Assembly (NCBI GenBank): GCA_025267735.1
Contig: CM046297.1
Location: 28,236,011 to 28,300,010, forward strand
Direction: 5' to 3'
Length of the DNA stretch: 64,000 nt
DNA from: Mactra quadrangularis
Taxonomy: Eukaryota > Mollusca > Bivalvia > Venerida > Mactridae
The notes under the pieces: model-generated
Database searches by the model: none
Seen by the model: the letters and a program-made list of their open reading frames with translations, nothing else
Told to the model about the DNA's origin: nothing
Program-made: the position numbers and the translations under genes
Shown: in pieces, positions 44,901 to 52,967 of the stretch
Numbering within the stretch: the stretch's first letter is position 1
Layout: each line of letters opens with the position of its first letter

Positions 44901-47870
44901 CACTTTAACATATCTGAAAGGTATTTGCTTAGTAATTCACATTACACAGGACCTCCCATTTCTAAATTTTCATATTTTGTTCACCAATGAATGGATTAGA
45001 GTACACTTGGACAAACATTGTTGCATGTCTTTGGATACTAAGGATTACTTTGTTGAAGAAGTTAGCCACTTGTCTTAGGGCCTAGTTATTTTAGCCTTAG
45101 GATAATGTCAACTTATAGCAAGCTTGACCTGGAATGGTGGCTTTGATTTATATTATATTATATTATATTATATTATATTATATTATATTATATTATATTA
45201 TATTATATTATATTATATTATATTATATTATATTATATTATATTATATTATATTATATTATATTATATTATATTATATTATATTATATTATATTATATTA
45301 TATTATATTATATTATATTATATTATATTATATTATATTATATTATATTATATTATATTATATTATATTATATTATATTATATTATATTATATTATATTA
45401 TATTATATTATATTATATTATATTATATTATATTATATTATATTATATTATATTATATTATATTATATTATATTATATTATATTATATTATATTATATTA
45501 TATTATATTATATTATATTATATTATATTATATTATATTATATTATATTATATTATATTATATTATATTATATTATATTATATTATATTATATTATATTA
45601 TATTATATTATATTATATTATATTATATTATATTATATTATATTATATTATATTATATTATATTATATTATATTATATTATATTATATTATATTATATTA
45701 TATTATATTATATTATAATGTACTTTCCATATAAGTATGGTCTTCTTGCTGTGATCTAATACACAGTATTATTCCTTCATATGTGAATTTTCTATTAATT
45801 TTGTATTGGTTATTATTACATAATGTGTGTTGCTTTACTCAGCATTTTAATATTTATCAGTCATATGGTTACTGTCAATGGCCCTACTCATAGTTCCTGG
45901 AAAGACATAGTTTTTTGACACAAGCTTAGAACCTATTACTAGCATAAACTCTCGCCATTGGCTGTCAACTTGCCTACTAGATACTAAAATAGGAGAATAC
46001 TAGATACAGATGTAGGTGGGAATGATTGTAAAAAATATTTTTCATGATAAATTTCTGGGATGGCATGTTTGTCCCTCTGTGAAATTGAACCAATTATCTT
46101 TAGAATTGTAATCAGAAGCCCAACAGACTTTAATGGTAGAATCTGGGGTTCGTAAGTGGGTAATATATTTGTTTCTGCTTAACAAATTGATTTTTATATA
46201 ATTTGAATGATATATTTACATGTTTGATATATTTTTCAGACAGTAAGTTTTAAGGTTTGTAAGGGGGACAGCAATCCAACTTTATTTGGCCTTATCTTAA
46301 TCTAGATAATCATTTATTGTATTAACAGGGTATGACGGGTTTACATTGGGCTTGTAGTAAAGGACATTTAGATGCTGTTAAATTATTAATTGAATATAGA
46401 ACATTTCCTAATCATATGGAATTTACTGAAGACAGGTATAATGGAGTTTTTATTTAATATTCATTAAATTACTGTAATTTTACATGTATAACACACACTT
46501 TTTTACCTGCAAAACTGGCCTCATTTTTGATGCATGTTTTACAAGAAAACATGAAAATTTGCCATTTTGTTGACCAAATTGTCAATATTTGCAAATGGCA
46601 TATTTTTTCAAAAGGCCCTGTAAAACCGGCACTGTATATGGGTTAAAGAGTCAGAGCAGTGGTCCAGTGGTAGGACTCGCGCTTAGGGATCGAGAGGTCC
46701 CGGGTTTGATCCCCACAAGGGGCACTGCTAATTTCCTTGAGCAAGAAATTAACCTACAATTGTTCCACTCCACCCAGGTGTAAATGGGTACTGTGAGGGA
46801 TCGCCTGCCTGAGGGTGATTTCAGTGACCAGGAGTTAACGTACAAGATTGTAAAGTCGGCTGAACATGTAGATGGAAGCAAACTTTAAACCGCACTTTAA
46901 CTTTTTTTTTTTTAACTTTTAAGATAAAAACTAGCAATTATGCTAATTGATATTAAGTTTCTTTATTTAATATTGTTTAGCCTTGTTTGTTTGTTTAAGA
47001 TTAATTATAACTAAACAACATATTTACTGGGACACAATTGACTCCAGTGCTTTCAGTACTTTGATATTTAATCAAGTTTCTATTTATTTACAGATATACA
47101 CCCTTAGACTATGCTCTGATGGGTGAACATCATGAAGTAGCTCAGTATATGTTAGAACAAGGTGCTCTATCTATTACTGGTATACAGGACATTGCTGCTT
47201 TAAAAATACAATCTGCATTTAGAGGTTACAGAGTCAGGAAAACATTTAAAGAAAACAAAAGATTGTTAATGAAACATGAACAATTAAAGAAAGAAGCAGC
47301 AAGGTAAATATTCAATCTTTGTAAAAAACTGATATTCTAATCCATTGAACTGCTGTAGTGTAGGAGCTCTTGTCATTGCTCAAGGGGTCACGTCAAGAAG
47401 ACTAATGCTCTGTCAAACTGCACTGTCAGCTTTTTCAGACCAACTACACCTGTAAAAAAATTATGAAAGGTTTAATGTTTGATAATGAATTGGTTTGATT
47501 TGTAGGCTTATAGTCATTATTGATAAATTTCTGATTATTTAGCAGGTAAACTGGGAATTTATTAGTTAATTTATATATTAAGTGTATTTTAAATCAAAGT
47601 GACAAATTAATGGGTAATCATTTAACATGACCTAGGATTCACTGCCTTGCCGACATTTTCTGTTAAATTTTGGCACTATTTTATGAAAAATATCAAAATG
47701 CCAATTTTTACCTTTTTCTGTACATTTAGAAAAAGAGCTACTGAAGAGTTCCGAAAGAAGGAAGATAATAAGCATCGTAGAGAAGTTGAGGAACGACTAC
47801 GCAAAACAACGATACATGGAAGTAAATCTAAGTCAGATTCGGACAAACCGCGGCGGGAAACTGCCAGGAA
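26991..47870 (+). CDS. INVS: Inversin (ankyrin-repeat, IQ-motif ciliary protein), 3' incomplete
   Basis: Sixteen exons with matching phases give about 664 residues. Residues about 36-565 are a continuous array of ankyrin repeats matching inversin exon for exon: TQIHAAAVNGDK, FGRTPLMFCVLADRLECAE, DSNIGIPD, INWQDYEGRTALH, FMWAAGKG, ALHAAALSGH, HTPLFRACEIGH, AAYGGYVNCM and YTPLDYALMGE. A complete IQ motif (IQSAFRGYRVR, residues 586-596), LLMKHEQLKKEAAR and a Lys/Glu-rich helix follow. Inversin organises the proximal 'inversin compartment' of the cilium with NPHP3, NEK8 and ANKS6, binds calmodulin through its IQ motifs, and acts in Wnt/planar polarity signalling and left-right patterning. Vertebrate inversin is about 1,065 residues; the low-complexity C-terminus with the second IQ motif was not found here. 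Confidence 0.93.
27220..28005 (+). mobile_element. SINE family B split by a nested element
   Basis: The 5' part (27220-27324: ACTGATCGAGGGGTC...CATGAAAGTTTTTCTCC...CCAATGATTTTT) and 3' part (27832-28005: ATTATGTAGGGCAGTTGTCA...ACCCAACAAAC) are contiguous in the intact copy at 48578-48875. The gap is filled by element G. The whole lies in INVS intron 1. Confidence 0.82.
27325..27831. repeat. Dispersed element G, copy 2 (nested in a SINE)
   Basis: AGCTCGACTTTAAGAAGC to AGTCGAGCATGCTGTTTC..TGACAGCTC, with three internal TCATCAACCACATCTCATGTG-type subrepeats. It is inserted within family B SINE sequence. Confidence 0.8.
28180..28242 (+). CDS. INVS: INVS exon 2
   Basis: 63 bp between TTTTTTCAG and TCG/GTAATA, phase 0 on both sides, encoding an acidic, Ser-rich N-terminal segment (SRDDGSTKSMGSEGTEPEEA). 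It is not alignable to vertebrate inversin, so support comes from splice sites and phase. Confidence 0.7.
28408..28700 (+). mobile_element. SINE family A (copy 5)
   Basis: Head CTGGGTCGATAGGGCAATTG and GGGTTCGAATCCCACCCGG, complete body, tail GTGTTGATACGGCATTAAAT followed by (AATA)n. INVS intron 2. Confidence 0.82.
29502..29790. repeat. Dispersed element H (copy 1)
   Basis: ATTTTTAGCTGGATTTTTCA...GCGAAACATAGG...GATGAACTGAATTAGAAAGTAAC...AATGTGGTTTCCATACTACA. Copies: 34580-34845, 37085-37303, 52030-52337. It ends about 70 bp before the exon 3 acceptor. Confidence 0.7.
29860..29980 (+). CDS. INVS: INVS exon 3
   Basis: Acceptor TTTCTACAG, donor GTTT/GTATGT, phase 0 to 1. Encodes VTQIHAAAVNGDKASLARLI, the first ankyrin repeat, almost identical to the vertebrate start of the array. 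Confidence 0.93.
30108..30440. repeat. MITE-like element with AGTCCCATAAA ends
   Basis: Left AGTCCCATAAAATCGTGG, right TTTATGGGACTGTAG, inverted. The interior is clearly richer in GC than the surrounding intron and contains CGTACGTGTAGACAG. The 96-residue minus frame inside is not like any protein I know. Confidence 0.65.
30645..30835. repeat. Short inverted-repeat element
   Basis: AATCCGGAATTCAAATTT at the left and AAATATTGAATTCCGGAT at the right are inverted copies. Confidence 0.55.
31205..31400 (+). repeat. Dispersed element J (copy 1)
   Basis: CCCTTATATAACAGGGGCCG...GGCACTTTCCCCTC...TGCAATAGAATTTCCCC...CCCCAGGCCCCTTCCCC. An inverted copy lies at 35025-35225, so the two flank most of INVS intron 3. 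Confidence 0.75.
31401..33046. other. INVS intron 3, nothing recognised apart from small hairpins
   Basis: A short perfect hairpin, AACTAGTCTG / CAGACTAGTT, lies at about 31725-31749. A loosely repeated phrase TTTTCAATATG..CC recurs near 32085, 32130 and 32177. No exon was found. Confidence 0.45.
33047..33310 (+). repeat. MITE-like element, family 5 (copy 2)
   Basis: Starts GTGGCGCTATTCACAAA, ATTGTAAGTCAAAAGC; ends GAATTTGACTTATGATAACT..GTGAAAAGGT. Confidence 0.72.
33311..34579. other. INVS intron 3, nothing recognised
   Basis: AT-rich; no exon, repeat family or RNA gene seen. Confidence 0.4.
34580..34845. repeat. Dispersed element H (copy 2)
   Basis: TTTTTAGCTGAATTTTTCAA to AATGTGGTTTCCACATTACA, same order as in copy 1. 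Confidence 0.7.
35025..35225 (-). repeat. Dispersed element J (copy 2, inverted)
   Basis: GGGGAAGGGGCCTTGGGCC...GAGGGGAAGGGGCCTG...CGGCCCCTGTTATATAAGG, the reverse complement of the copy at 31205-31400. It ends about 100 bp upstream of exon 4. Confidence 0.75.
35328..35500 (+). CDS. INVS: INVS exon 4
   Basis: Acceptor ATTTCAG, donor AAG/GTAAAC, phase 1 to 0. Encodes DQFGRTPLMFCVLADRLECA and TALHWAAHK. Confidence 0.95.
35575..35815. repeat. Local direct repeat in INVS intron 4
   Basis: CATATTGGTTATGGTYCATTGAT..TTTGCAGAGTTAT occurs at 35582 and 35708, each followed by TTTGATGAAAAAT..TGT and a TTTTGTATGGATTT phrase; unit about 125 bp. Confidence 0.65.
35953..36126 (+). CDS. INVS: INVS exon 5
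   Basis: 58 codons, phase 0 on both sides. Encodes GNVRLLKLLLSKGAN and TRHKSPKCMTLLLRQ, the latter strongly conserved in inversin. Confidence 0.95.
36168..36370 (+). mobile_element. SINE family C (copy 3)
   Basis: Head GGAGCAGTGGTCCAGTGGTA, GGTCCCTAGTTCCATCCCC, then GCACTGCTAATTTCATTGAG and CACTCCACCC. It begins about 40 bp after exon 5. Confidence 0.78.
36913..36978 (+). CDS. INVS: INVS exon 6
   Basis: 66 bp, phase 0 on both sides, RTALHWAASYGNLEHVKMLI: one ankyrin repeat core. Confidence 0.95.
37003..37045 (+). mobile_element. SINE family B internal fragment
   Basis: TGTAGGGCAGTTGTCAGTCA and CTGACAAAAGTATGCT match the central part of family B. Confidence 0.5.
37085..37303. repeat. Dispersed element H (copy 3), truncated
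   Basis: Contains ATATTTCTGCCATTTATTGT, CAGATCTTTATGAAACTTC, GATAACGTACCATG and AATGTGGTTTCCACATTATA. Confidence 0.68.
37815..37916 (+). CDS. INVS: INVS exon 7
   Basis: 102 bp, phase 0 on both sides, beginning DSNIGIPDIEGKTPLHWAAS, a signature stretch of inversin. Confidence 0.95.
37951..38320. repeat. MITE, family 4 (copy 2)
   Basis: AATTAGGGACTTTTGTCAGT to AAATAACTGACTAAGATCCC; starts 34 bp after exon 7. Confidence 0.82.
38900..39074 (+). CDS. INVS: INVS exon 8
   Basis: Phase 0 to 1. Encodes INWQDYEGRTALHLAVADGN and FRTPLHWAAVL. Confidence 0.95.
39190..39492 (-). mobile_element. SINE family B (copy 3)
   Basis: On the minus strand: tRNA-like head with GTAGCACGCAAGTCTACTGA, then GGCATACTTTCTTGGAGCTT, TTAGCTGTTAACA.., and the tail TATATGACCTAACAATTTGT, TGCTACGGCGTTAAACTCAA. 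INVS intron 8. Confidence 0.82.
39775..40012 (-). repeat. Dispersed repeat F (copy 3)
   Basis: GACCAAGGTTTGCGAGCTGA, GTAAACAAGTTACTAATCAT, GAGAAAAGGTCACCTGAACG and TAGATCGGGTTTTAATCAGA; same orientation as the 14880 copy. Confidence 0.75.
40189..40295 (+). CDS. INVS: INVS exon 9
   Basis: Phase 1 to 0. Encodes GHSKIVSLLLDNNADYSSSD and GATPLHYAAQNNFD. Confidence 0.95.
40729..40894 (+). CDS. INVS: INVS exon 10
   Basis: Phase 0 to 1. Encodes ETVEMFLSRANVTDEADVQG and RTAFMWAAGKGADQV. Confidence 0.95.
40925..41780. other. INVS intron 10, G-rich low-identity repeat and unrecognised sequence
   Basis: 40945-41260 has GGGGAAGGGGCCTCAGCC and GGGGAAAC runs reminiscent of element J but poorly aligned. 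No exon seen. Confidence 0.4.
41788..42171. repeat. MITE adjoining the exon 11 acceptor
   Basis: Left TTAGGGCCGTCATCGAAAAT, right TCAATGACAGCCCTAAA: inverted ends on a 384-bp element. The last bases leave only TTCTGTATTTTTAG before exon 11. Confidence 0.78.
42185..42392 (+). CDS. INVS: INVS exon 11
   Basis: Phase 1 to 2. Encodes ALHAAALSGHATTVKLLLDH and HTPLFRACEIGHTDVVQTLI. Its acceptor lies only 14 bp after the end of a MITE. Confidence 0.95.
42434..42993 (+). mobile_element. Deleted mariner element
   Basis: Inverted ends TACGAGGGCTAGTCAATAAG and CATTCAATAAATAACCAGCC (complement of the right end) with TA at both edges. About 560 bp, against roughly 1.3 kb for a full mariner. Carries the transposase remnant. 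Confidence 0.88.
42506..42893 (+). pseudogene. Mariner transposase remnant
   Basis: A helix-turn-helix fragment VIAQALGISHGAVSTILHN and LGMRKLTAR ends in a TAG at 42589-42591 where mariners have a Trp codon. The frame shifts, and VTVDETWLHYYEP, the first catalytic Asp block, follows at about 42705. The second and third catalytic acids are not recognisable. Nonsense, frameshift and internal deletion make it inactive. Confidence 0.85.
43196..43455 (-). repeat. MITE-like element, family 5 (copy 3)
   Basis: CACCTTTTCACAAAAATTCT..TTATCGTAAGTCAAATTC at the left, GACCTACGATGATTTTTATC..GTGAAAAGTGCCAC at the right. It ends about 85 bp before exon 12. Confidence 0.75.
43540..43620 (+). CDS. INVS: INVS exon 12
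   Basis: 81 bp, phase 2 to 2, AALGGHAYICQTLIKYGVDP. The donor is GG/GTTAGT. Confidence 0.92.
43642..44137. repeat. GGGCTCGAA-ended MITE (copy 2)
   Basis: AGGGCTCGAATTTAACAAAA at the left and TTAAATTCGAGCCCT at the right; starts 22 bp after the exon 12 donor. Confidence 0.78.
44434..44715 (-). mobile_element. SINE family A (copy 6)
   Basis: On the minus strand: head CGGGTCGGTAGCGCAGTTAG, GGTTCTAATCCCACCCG, complete body and tail TTGTGTTGACAGGGCGTGAA. It lies in INVS intron 12, about 80 bp before exon 13. Confidence 0.82.
44795..44891 (+). CDS. INVS: INVS exon 13
   Basis: Phase 2 to 0. Encodes RTPIQCAAYGGYVNCMSVLM and HKADPNAHDCE. Confidence 0.95.
45148..45717. repeat. Perfect (TATTA)114 pentanucleotide array
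   Basis: 570 bp with no interruption; the register breaks only at the two ends. The unit is equivalent to AATAT on the other strand. It lies in INVS intron 13, 257 bp after exon 13. The open frames read from it (Tyr/Ile/Leu repeats) are an artefact: no rotation of the plus-strand unit makes a stop codon. Confidence 0.97.
46329..46435 (+). CDS. INVS: INVS exon 14
   Basis: Phase 0 to 2. Encodes GMTGLHWACSKGHLDAVKLL. The segment aligned to the vertebrate destruction box (RxxL...N) reads MTGLHWACS, so its Arg and Asn are absent. Confidence 0.95.
46650..46892 (+). mobile_element. SINE family C (copy 4)
   Basis: AGAGCAGTGGTCCAGTGGTA, GGTCCCGGGTTTGATCCCC, GCACTGCTAATTTCCTTGAG, CCACTCCACCCAGGTGTAAA, GTAAAGTCGGCTGAACATG. 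INVS intron 14. Confidence 0.82.
47094..47303 (+). CDS. INVS: INVS exon 15 (last ankyrin repeat and IQ motif)
   Basis: Phase 2 to 2. Encodes YTPLDYALMGEHHEVAQYML, DIAALKIQSAFRGYRVRKTF and LLMKHEQLKKEAA. The IQ motif is a full IQxxxRGxxxR match. Confidence 0.95.
47304..47729. other. INVS intron 15, nothing recognised
   Basis: No repeat or other feature identified. Confidence 0.4.
47730..47870 (+). CDS. INVS: INVS exon 16 (charged helix), 3' end uncertain
   Basis: Starts after ACATTTAG in phase with exon 15 and encodes KRATEEFRKKEDNKHRREVE and a basic Ser/Asp tail. A donor AGGAA/GTAGGT at 47871 overlaps an in-frame TAG (47872-47874). Splicing here continues the protein; read-through ends it after ARK. 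No following exon was recognised in the window. Confidence 0.75.
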
Positions 47871-48214
47871 GTAGGTTACAGTTGCACTCATCACAAGAAA
47901 AAATCCCCCAAAATTTGAGTCCCAGACACAGGTTAAGTTTAGGTTATAATTTCGGCATGCTTTTCTCTCTGTATACCTTGAGTTGTAGCACCTTTTGTCT
48001 CGTCTCTCGTAGAACACACTGTTAGCACCCTTTCCTGAAAGTCTTTTATTATCCTATATCTATTGATCAGCGCAATACTAGTCTACTAGTTTAAGAGTAA
48101 AACTAAGTAAGGACGGTAGAATAGGAATAACACGTCTAACACTAGAAAGATTTTTCAACTTTCATTTATCTACTTATTTCAGCCTTTGCTAGGCTTTCAT
48201 CAGGTTTAAAAGTA

Positions 48215-48442
48215 GTACTCCAGCTGTTGATGGGGTACTTAGGGATTGAGAGGTTCTGGGCCAGAATCCTCACCAAGAACACATCTAATTACCTTGAGAT
48301 AGCAAATTATCTTTGATTGCTTCACTTCACCCAGGTCTAAATTGGTATCTGTGAGGGTGGTATAGTGCTGTTGCGCCAATGTGTCGGTTGCTCATTTAAA
48401 TGACTCCCCTGTTAGATAAAGAGATATTAGTAACCTGATGAC
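48215..48442 (+). mobile_element. SINE family C (copy 5), degenerate
   Basis: GATGGGGTACTTAGGGATTG, AGAGGTTCTGGGCCAGAATC, then CACTTCACCCAGGTCTAAAT and GTTGCGCCAATGTGTCGGTT. The head is eroded. Confidence 0.68.
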
Positions 48443-48577
48443 CAAGGGTAATAGCTGTGAAGTTGGCGAGTGTGTTTAAATGTGAAACTTGGACTTTCTA
48501 ATGTAATTCCTGTACTCGCTAACCCACTTACATCCTTCTACGTGGATTTAAGTCTTGAAGTTCAGGAAAATTGGGAG

Positions 48578-48875
48578 GCCACCCGGCTAGCTCAGTTGGT
48601 AGCACACAAGTCTACTGATCTACTGAATCCCGGGCGGGGCATACTTTCGTGGAGCTTGGTCATGAAATTATTTCTACGGCCATTCTTTCTTGTACCAATG
48701 ATTTTTAATTATGTAGGGCAGTTGTCAGGCACTGACAAAAGTATGTGCTTAGTAGTCGGTTAACAGCTAAATCCAGAGATTTAGCCTTTCCAGGAGGAGT
48801 GAGTAGGTTGACTGACCACCATTATATGACCAATGTGTTGCTACGGTGTTAAACCAAACAAAAACAAACAAATCA
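48578..48875 (+). mobile_element. SINE family B, intact reference copy
   Basis: Head GGCTAGCTCAGTTGGTAGCA with a short box-B-like AATCCCGGG, body GGGCGGGGCATACTTTCGTG, AATTATGTAGGGCAGTTGTC, TTAACAGCTAAATCCAGAGA, tail GACCAATGTGTTGCTACGGT, GTTAAACCAAACAAAAAC. It serves to recognise the broken copies elsewhere. Confidence 0.82.
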
Positions 48876-49279
48876 GAAATCTGATAAAGGTTTTCTTTCA
48901 CTTGTTAAAGCTACTAAAATAAAAGAATTTCGGAGTTTCAGGAAAATGACAAAATCGAGTTATCCTCTATGGTTCTGTATTTACATGTACATGTAGTTAG
49001 ACTAGTATTGCTCTGATCTATTGATCTTGTATCCTATACTGAAAGCATCCTCTTCCATTTCTGATAGTCAACTTTTTATAATCACTTATTTCTGTTGGGG
49101 GTACCTCACTTAATATTTTACAATTTTATATTTTCACTTTTGAAATTTTGTTTGACCAGACACTGGAAATGTTGTAATTATGTTTTATTAAACCCTATCA
49201 GGACACCTTGAGTATTATAATAGGTTTAGGCTTATAAAGTTTCTTATTTGTCCTTATTTCAAAACAAAGGTTAATATTA

Positions 49280-49650
49280 ATAGCTAAGTATGATTGATTT
49301 TTCTGTTTATTTATTTAATATGCTCAATGTAACACTGTGCCTAGCACCCACTCAGGTTCTGCTCATTTGGGAGTTTTACAATACTTAGTGTCCTAGATCC
49401 AGGACATTTGTTAATTTTCATTACTAAGTCAGATTTATTTTTCTGTGTTTATTTATTCAGTATGCTCAATGCAACACTGTGCCAAACGGTTGGTCAGGTT
49501 CTGCTCAATTTTGAGTTTTACAATACTTGGTATGGGCATTTGTCAATTTTAATAACTAAGTCTGATTGATTTTTCTCTGTATTTTTATTCAATATGCTGT
49601 AACACTGTGCCAAACAGTCAGGCTCTTCTCAATTTTGAGTATCCTAGGTC
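49280..49650. repeat. Degenerate tandem repeat, about 3 units of 140-160 bp
   Basis: Phrases TAACTAAGTYTGATTGATTTTTC, TTTATTCAATATGCTCAATG, AACACTGTGCCAAACRGT and CAGGTTCTGCTCAATTTTGA recur in order three times. Copies are diverged. Confidence 0.75.
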
Positions 49651-50512
49651 CAATTATACTACATCAACTTATTTAAAATGAATATGTAATCGTCATTACC
49701 AGTGTTAGAAATAAGCACTTGCCTGCTTGCCCTGCCAAGTTGAAAATCATCAGGGCAAGTTGGTAACATAAGTTGCTTTTCCGCCGGGCAAGTCAGCATT
49801 TCAGGACTTAAAACCCAAGTTTGCATAAAAAGTCATTATTCAAGAGTTTCATTTGCAATTAATTTGTTCTTCTTAGTCTAGTCGAAGTTAGTCATCTTTA
49901 AAAGTTTAAGTATTGTAATGCAGGAATAAAATTGTTTCTAATAAAATAGGAAAATGATATATCAAAGTTAATACTGTGAAAGTTTTTATTAAGTAATATA
50001 AAAACGGCAAAATTAGATGATAAATGTTGGGGCAAAAAACAAAATGTCATCAATGGAACAGTCTAAGCTTAAAATGAGTAGAATATAACAGATTTTAACC
50101 AGTTCCGTGACTCTCTCAGTATCCTACTTAAATTTGAAACGAGTGTATGTTATATGCTATGATTTTACAAATTTATTTATTATTTGATCGTGGACCATAT
50201 TGAAAATTGGTTTTAGTCAAATATGTTATCCACATTGAATAAGGTCATTATTAGTCCTATAATGACCAGGACTAATTGACAAATGATTGCTTTTAGACAT
50301 AACATGGTGTTTACAAATAAATTAGAAGTTCTATACTTTTTGCTCGGTCATTTGTCGGCGTAAAAGAGGTTCTATTTCCTCCAACAGAAACTTTTTATAT
50401 CACATTTACTGCACTGCTTTATTATATTATGTTACTGTAGACATTACACCCTTAGATCTTTTATTTTATGTTTTATTTTGATGTTGTATACCTATATGTG
50501 TATTACATACTA

Positions 50513-50863
50513 GTGTTTACTTTCACTTTGAGGGAAAATATGGTGGGATCCTTTAAAGGGGGGAATAAGCCACTAAAACTCAGTATTGGGGATTTGTTTT
50601 AGTTCATTTTCAATATTTTAGATATATCAACTAATTAATGAATATTTTTTGACAATTTGTCTCCTTGAGAATTTTAACTATAAAAGCAATATATTCCTTC
50701 TTAAATTTCTCTGTAATACTACAGAAATCAGTTAAACATCAAATCAATAATGTTACAATTTAAGAATTGGAGAATTTTGCTGCAAAGAAAGGGAGAAAAT
50801 TTTACTTTTGGGGAGGGAAATAAGGGCCAATACTCGGCCCCAAAATGACCTGAAAGTAAACAC
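50513..50863. repeat. Inverted-repeat element with GTGTTTACTTTCA ends
   Basis: GTGTTTACTTTCACTTTGAG at the left and CCTGAAAGTAAACAC at the right; G-runs lie just inside both ends. Confidence 0.65.
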
Positions 50864-52029
50864 ATCACACTGTGTACATGTATCCACCTTAGTGTATATC
50901 ATCCTATGTAACACAACAACTAGGGCTGTGTTCTAATCTTTACATCATGGATAAACTCTGTTACAAGTATCATATCACATAGAAAATCTTAAAACCATAT
51001 TTAAATCTCAATATGCACTTATTGAAAAGAAACTTATGTACAAACTTAAGTCATGCTAAAAGAAACAATTGTCCATACATTTTTCATTTCAACCTCCCTT
51101 TACTTCATTTTTTCTCCCCATGGTTTTTACAGTAACTAGTTTAATTAATTAAGGGTAAGAATAGAACAACCTAAACTTAATTATCTTCTTTGAATATTAC
51201 TTAATGTGAAACCATTGCAATGACTGCATCTCTGCTCTTATTGTATTGTCAATTAGGTTGAAGATTAGCAGCCCTAGTATGACTAAAATGTATCTTTTAA
51301 CTGTCCATGAGTTTCTAACTTTCCTGCCCTCTAAATACATGTACAGATGTACTTTTTTCTTTGTAATTACATATATGATTTTAATAGCAGTAAATGTTGT
51401 AAATTTCTCAACTTTTACTATTCACATTTTAAGTGTTTGGACTGAAGAAAAGAGATATTATATTATGAAGATTACATTTAGATATCCAAATTTTACTGTT
51501 TATAAATTTTAGACTTTAGTTTAAGTTATGATGGATTTACTGGATATTTTTTCAAGACATTTTATAATTTGCAAGATGTTGTTTCATGTTTTATTATCCA
51601 GTTTGTATAATGTAAAATAAATCACCAAACACATAAAAATTTTTTTTTAAATTATCAAGTTAGAGAACTCTAATCTTATAATCAAGTTTTTAATAGAGTT
51701 GTTCCCCTTTTGTAAATTTCATTACTGGTTCTTTCAAACTGATCAAAATATTGATCAGTATGTATTAATTGTCTAAGTGGAGTTATTGCTTTTAATTTCT
51801 TTACCAGATTTTTTATTTAAGTTCTGATATAAGGTATTGGTGAAACCCATCTTCCAGTTTCAGATTGAGATGAATATGTTAGGACAAATTAATTTTTAAA
51901 TGACTTTTAATTTCAGATTTTTTATCTTTCTTTTTGTTATTATTCATTGTTGTACTATAGTTACTTGGTCAAATTGAAAGTATACTGGGTAGTTAGACAA
52001 AGTCAGAGGATATTACATGTTAATATCAT
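50864..52029. other. No gene recognised
   Basis: AT-rich sequence, either a further INVS intron or intergenic. The 88-residue frame at 51246-51512 has no recognisable domain. Confidence 0.4.
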
Positions 52030-52337
52030 ATTTTTAACCGGATTTTTCTACGAAAAAATTCGGCTAATAGTTTGGTGAAACACAGGCGGGCAGGCAGTTG
52101 GGCGGGCGTCCAGTGTTGTTAGCAACTGGGTTAAAGTTTTCAATTTAGCATATATCTCTGCCATTTATTGTCAGATCTTTATGAAACTTCATTCAATGAT
52201 AACATACCATGTGATGAACAGACTTAGCAGTAACCACAACTCTACCTGGCTTTATTATGAAATTTTTCCCTTTGTATTTTTTGTGTTAAAGTTTTTAAAT
52301 CCGACTTCAATGTGGTTTCCACAATACATCCCTTGTT
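52030..52337. repeat. Dispersed element H (copy 4), fullest copy
   Basis: ACCGGATTTTTCTACGAAAA, AATTCGGCTAATAGTTTGG, GGCGGGCAGGCAG, TCTCTGCCATTTATTGTCAG, ending AATGTGGTTTCCACAATACA. Confidence 0.72.
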
Positions 52338-52967
52338 ATATATTTGTTTGACTTTTTTTGTAAAAATGTTAATGAACTGCATGTGAAAGCCATGAATGGT
52401 ATAAAACACAGAAACCTTCCACCCTGAGCATAGCAGTCATACCATTAGGTAAATTTTTATGTCCAACTAAAGTTTTTCTGTTAGTCAGAAAAAGGCTGTG
52501 AGGTATAAAAAGGGGCTTGGCGCATCAGAGAGTTTTTGATGTTTCTAAGGAACTATTTCTGCATGGGGATGAGCTGAAAACCCAATGGGGAGGAAAAAGG
52601 ACACTTGGCACCCTGTTTAATGCTATTCTGTTTTAGAATATTATAAATCACTTCATTCAATTTTTTAACTTGTGTGTTGAATAATGGTAAAAAAAGTATG
52701 TTTCAGTCACCTTGAAATTATTCTAAACAGAGGTGGATTATCAGGTCAATTCTACAATGTATAATATAATTTTGTTTGAAGTATTTTCTTAATAAGATTA
52801 TAGTTGTACATTGTATAGTGATTACTGAATGAATTGATACACACTTATAATATATGTACAGTGACATCCAAAAGTCTTTTAACAAAATCCTGTTTACGAT
52901 AAACCAATTCACATAAATCCATTAATGAAGGAAACAAAATGTCATCTTAGCAAATATAGAAATCACC

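Noticed and set aside
45124..45759. Long open frames of Tyr-Ile-Ile-Leu repeats
   Set aside because: They are produced by the pentanucleotide microsatellite, which has no stop in any plus frame; no coding context.
47647..47729. Start codon at 47647 for the last inversin exon
   Set aside because: Intronic read-through; the acceptor at 47729 continues exon 15 in phase.
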